Source: Desulfuromonadaceae bacterium (GTDB taxonomy: Bacteria; Desulfobacterota; Desulfuromonadia; Geobacterales; Pseudopelobacteraceae). Taken from it: DNA of 7,509 nt. The notes under the pieces are model-generated. The model saw only the letters and a program-made list of their open reading frames with translations. It was not told the DNA's origin and ran no database searches. Shown piece after piece: positions 5,667 to 7,509 of the stretch. A program made the translations under genes and the position numbers. The stretch spans positions 1-7,509 of the forward strand of contig JAQUCQ010000160.1 of NCBI GenBank assembly GCA_028686145.1, in the 5' to 3' direction. The stretch's first letter is position 1. Each line of letters begins with the position of its first letter.

Positions 5667-6737
5667 TCATGAATAACCACCCTGCAGAATAATTTCCGCG
5701 GCAACTTTGTCTAACGGCACGCATCGGTCTACAACGCCGGTAGCCACCGCTTCACGCGGCATACCATAGACGATGGCGGTTTCCTCTGATTCTGCAATAA
5801 CGCATCCACCCTGTTCCTTGATGGCGCGCACTCCTTTGCTGCCGTCGTTCCCCATACCGGTCAGGATCACAGCTACGACCCGTTTACGATAAATGCCGGC
5901 ACACGACTGCAGCATGACGTCAACTGAAGGCACATAGCGATCAGATTCTGAAGGTTCTTCGATCCGGGCGGTAACTTGTCCACCGCACACCTCAAAAACC
6001 ATATTTTTGCCCCCAGGCGCGATCAGAACCATGCCGGGCAGGACAAGGTCGCCATCCTCCGCCTCCTTAACATCGAAATGTGAAGAACGGTTGAGCCGCT
6101 CTGCAAAGGCCTTGGTAAAACCGGCAGGCATATGTTGGGAAATGACAATTGCAAAGGGATATTTCTGCTCAAAAGCAGACAGTATCAGTTGCAAGGCAGG
6201 CGGGCCGCCGGTGGACGTACCAATCGCGACAAGATCGATAGCATGGTGTATTCCAACACCTGCTTTTCCTATCTGCGCCGGTTCGGCTGCGCGCTGCTCC
6301 GGAAGAGTTGCTTCGGAGTTTTGGCGAGCATGGATGACAGGTTTGAGTGCAAGAACCTGAAGAACTTTATTCTGCAGATCTTCTTTTATAGAGAGCAAAT
6401 CAATCGACGCGCTGCTGGAAGGTTTCGCCACAAAATCAAGGGCTCCGAGTTCGAGCGCTTTAAAGACCTTGTCAGCCCCGCTCAGGGCGCTGATAACAAT
6501 TACCGGCAATGAAAAACGGGTGGTCAAAATACGCAGCAACGTAAATCCATCCATCTTGGGCATTTCAAGATCAAGGGTTACCAGATCAGGTTTCAGTGCA
6601 ATAACCTTTTGGATGCCCTCTTCACCGTTGGTTGCATACCCCACAACCTCGACAGATTCAATTCCTTCCAGCATCCGGGTTATGCTGCGGCGACTAAATG
6701 CAGAATCATCGACAACAACAATCTTGATCTTTTTCAT
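5667..6737 (-). CDS. cheB: Chemotaxis response regulator / protein-glutamate methylesterase-deamidase CheB
   Basis: A 356-residue cytoplasmic protein that removes methyl groups from (and deamidates) chemoreceptor glutamates, giving adaptation when phosphorylated by CheA. The receiver domain (1-120) has acidic pocket D10 and D11, phospho-acceptor D56 in TLDLEMPKMDG, S83 and K105 in AKPS. A linker of about 40 residues follows. The C-terminal methylesterase domain (about 167-352) has the catalytic triad: S175 in GTSTGGP, H202 in SQHMP and D298 in TGMGNDG. All active residues are present, so it should be a working enzyme. The ATG overlaps the cheR stop by four bases (ATGA), with a strong AGGAGGT site five bases upstream (6749-6743), indicating coupled translation. 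No CheA, CheW or receptor gene is visible here, so which chemosensory pathway it serves (flagellar, pilus or other) cannot be told. Confidence 0.96.
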   Translation of the reverse strand: MKKIKIVVVDDSAFSRRSITRMLEGIESVEVVGYATNGEEGIQKVIALKPDLVTLDLEMPKMDGFTLLRILTTRFSLPVIVISALSGADKVFKALELGALDFVAKPSSSASIDLLSIKEDLQNKVLQVLALKPVIHARQNSEATLPEQRAAEPAQIGKAGVGIHHAIDLVAIGTSTGGPPALQLILSAFEQKYPFAIVISQHMPAGFTKAFAERLNRSSHFDVKEAEDGDLVLPGMVLIAPGGKNMVFEVCGGQVTARIEEPSESDRYVPSVDVMLQSCAGIYRKRVVAVILTGMGNDGSKGVRAIKEQGGCVIAESEETAIVYGMPREAVATGVVDRCVPLDKVAAEIILQGGYS

Positions 6738-7509
6738 CGTGCACCTCCTGATGAAGAAAGATCAGGTTTTTGGTAAATCATATCGTTTTTAAAGTGGCGG
6801 AGTGTAAACAGCGTCGTGATATTCATAAGAGATTCAGAGTGTCCCAACAAAAGATACCCGCCATCAAACAGTGCTGAATGAAATGATTCAATGACACGTT
6901 TTTTTGCTGCCTGGTCAAAATAGATAATTACGTTACGGCAAAAAACAAGGTCTACCTTGCCGAGCATTGTCAGCCGGTGCGTGTCAAACAGATTGAGATG
7001 ACTGATAGTAACCAACTCCCGGATAGAATCATTTACCTTATACCCATCATTTTGTTGATGAAAAAAACGGCGCAGGTCGCTTTCACCGGTCGCTCGAAAA
7101 GATGATTTACCATATACGGCACGACGTGCATGCTGCAAAACTTTCTGGCTGATGTCGGTGCCGATAATTTCGATTCTCCACCCGCGCAGCTCGGGAATGG
7201 TACTCAGCAGCATTGCAATGGTGTATGGTTCTTCTCCGGTTGAACATCCCGCACTCCATATCCGTAGCGAACGATTTCCACGAGCAGTTTTACTTTTGAT
7301 CAGTTCAGGAATTATTTCATCGGTAAACGCTTTGAGCTGGAACGACTCGCGAAAGAAATAGGTTTCGTTAGTTGTAAGAACATCCATGATGTCCATGAGT
7401 TCCTGATCTTTATTACGGTTATACTTTAAGTAATGATAGTAGTCGTAAAAAGAGGGGAGATTCAAATCTGTTAACCGGTGGGAAAGGCGCTTTTCAAGAA
7501 TATACTTGG
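6734..7509 (-). CDS. cheR: Chemotaxis protein methyltransferase CheR (5' end outside window)
   Basis: The 3' part (about 257 codons) of a SAM-dependent enzyme that methylates chemoreceptor glutamates, the partner of CheB. The frame is open to the right edge: residues before the first visible possible start (a TTG at 7465) read KYILEKRLSHRLTDL, which matches the helical N-terminal CheR domain, so the true start lies beyond base 7509, probably by a few tens of codons. The NETYFFRE segment (7369-7346), the SAM-binding motif SAGCSTGEEPYT (about 7256-7220), the acidic GTDIS motif (about 7163-7149) and FCRNVIIYFD (about 6946-6916) are all present. The protein ends soon after the methyltransferase fold (GGAR), with no tetratricopeptide or PAS extension. 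It is translationally coupled to cheB. Confidence 0.95.
   Translation of the reverse strand, partial: KYILEKRLSHRLTDLNLPSFYDYYHYLKYNRNKDQELMDIMDVLTTNETYFFRESFQLKAFTDEIIPELIKSKTARGNRSLRIWSAGCSTGEEPYTIAMLLSTIPELRGWRIEIIGTDISQKVLQHARRAVYGKSSFRATGESDLRRFFHQQNDGYKVNDSIRELVTISHLNLFDTHRLTMLGKVDLVFCRNVIIYFDQAAKKRVIESFHSALFDGGYLLLGHSESLMNITTLFTLRHFKNDMIYQKPDLSSSGGAR

Noticed and set aside
1..7509. Mobile element, CRISPR array or defence system
   Set aside because: No transposase, integrase, regularly spaced repeats, terminal inverted repeats or tRNA; the genes are ordinary chromosomal ones.

Overview
The window reads as a stretch of Gram-negative chromosome, most likely from a deltaproteobacterium of the Desulfuromonadales type. 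That placement is an inference. It rests on the leuS-lptE-holA gene order (a proteobacterial arrangement implying an outer membrane with LPS), the adjoining cheR-cheB pair, moderate GC in the genes, and a candidate sigma-54 promoter. All genes lie on the minus strand, so transcription runs from high to low coordinates.

Layout in the direction of transcription. 7509-6734: 3' part of cheR (5' end outside the window). 6737-5667: cheB, coupled to cheR by a 4-base ATGA overlap. After a 77-base gap, 5589-3118: leuS, with a probable GTG start. Three bases later, 3114-2593: lptE. Two bases later, 2590-1592: holA. After a 110-base gap, 1481-687: a TauE/SafE-family membrane transporter. Then a 528-base non-coding stretch (159-686), very AT-rich between about 190 and 400. 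Finally 158-1: the first 52 codons of a small secreted protein with a Gly-Ser repeat, cut by the window edge.

The genes form three functional groups. CheR and CheB set chemoreceptor methylation level (adaptation of a chemosensory pathway). LeuS, LptE and HolA are housekeeping functions (leucyl-tRNA synthesis, LPS export, replicative clamp loading) packed as one operon. The transporter and the secreted protein are accessory and of unknown substrate or role.

I see no mobile element, CRISPR array, tRNA, rRNA or new multi-gene system. The least ordinary part is 159-686. It holds a good sigma-54 -24/-12 match, an alternative sigma-70 match, an operator-like inverted repeat, a perfect 6-bp-arm palindrome where an enhancer site could lie, and a long hairpin. 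Together these suggest that the truncated secreted protein gene is tightly regulated.
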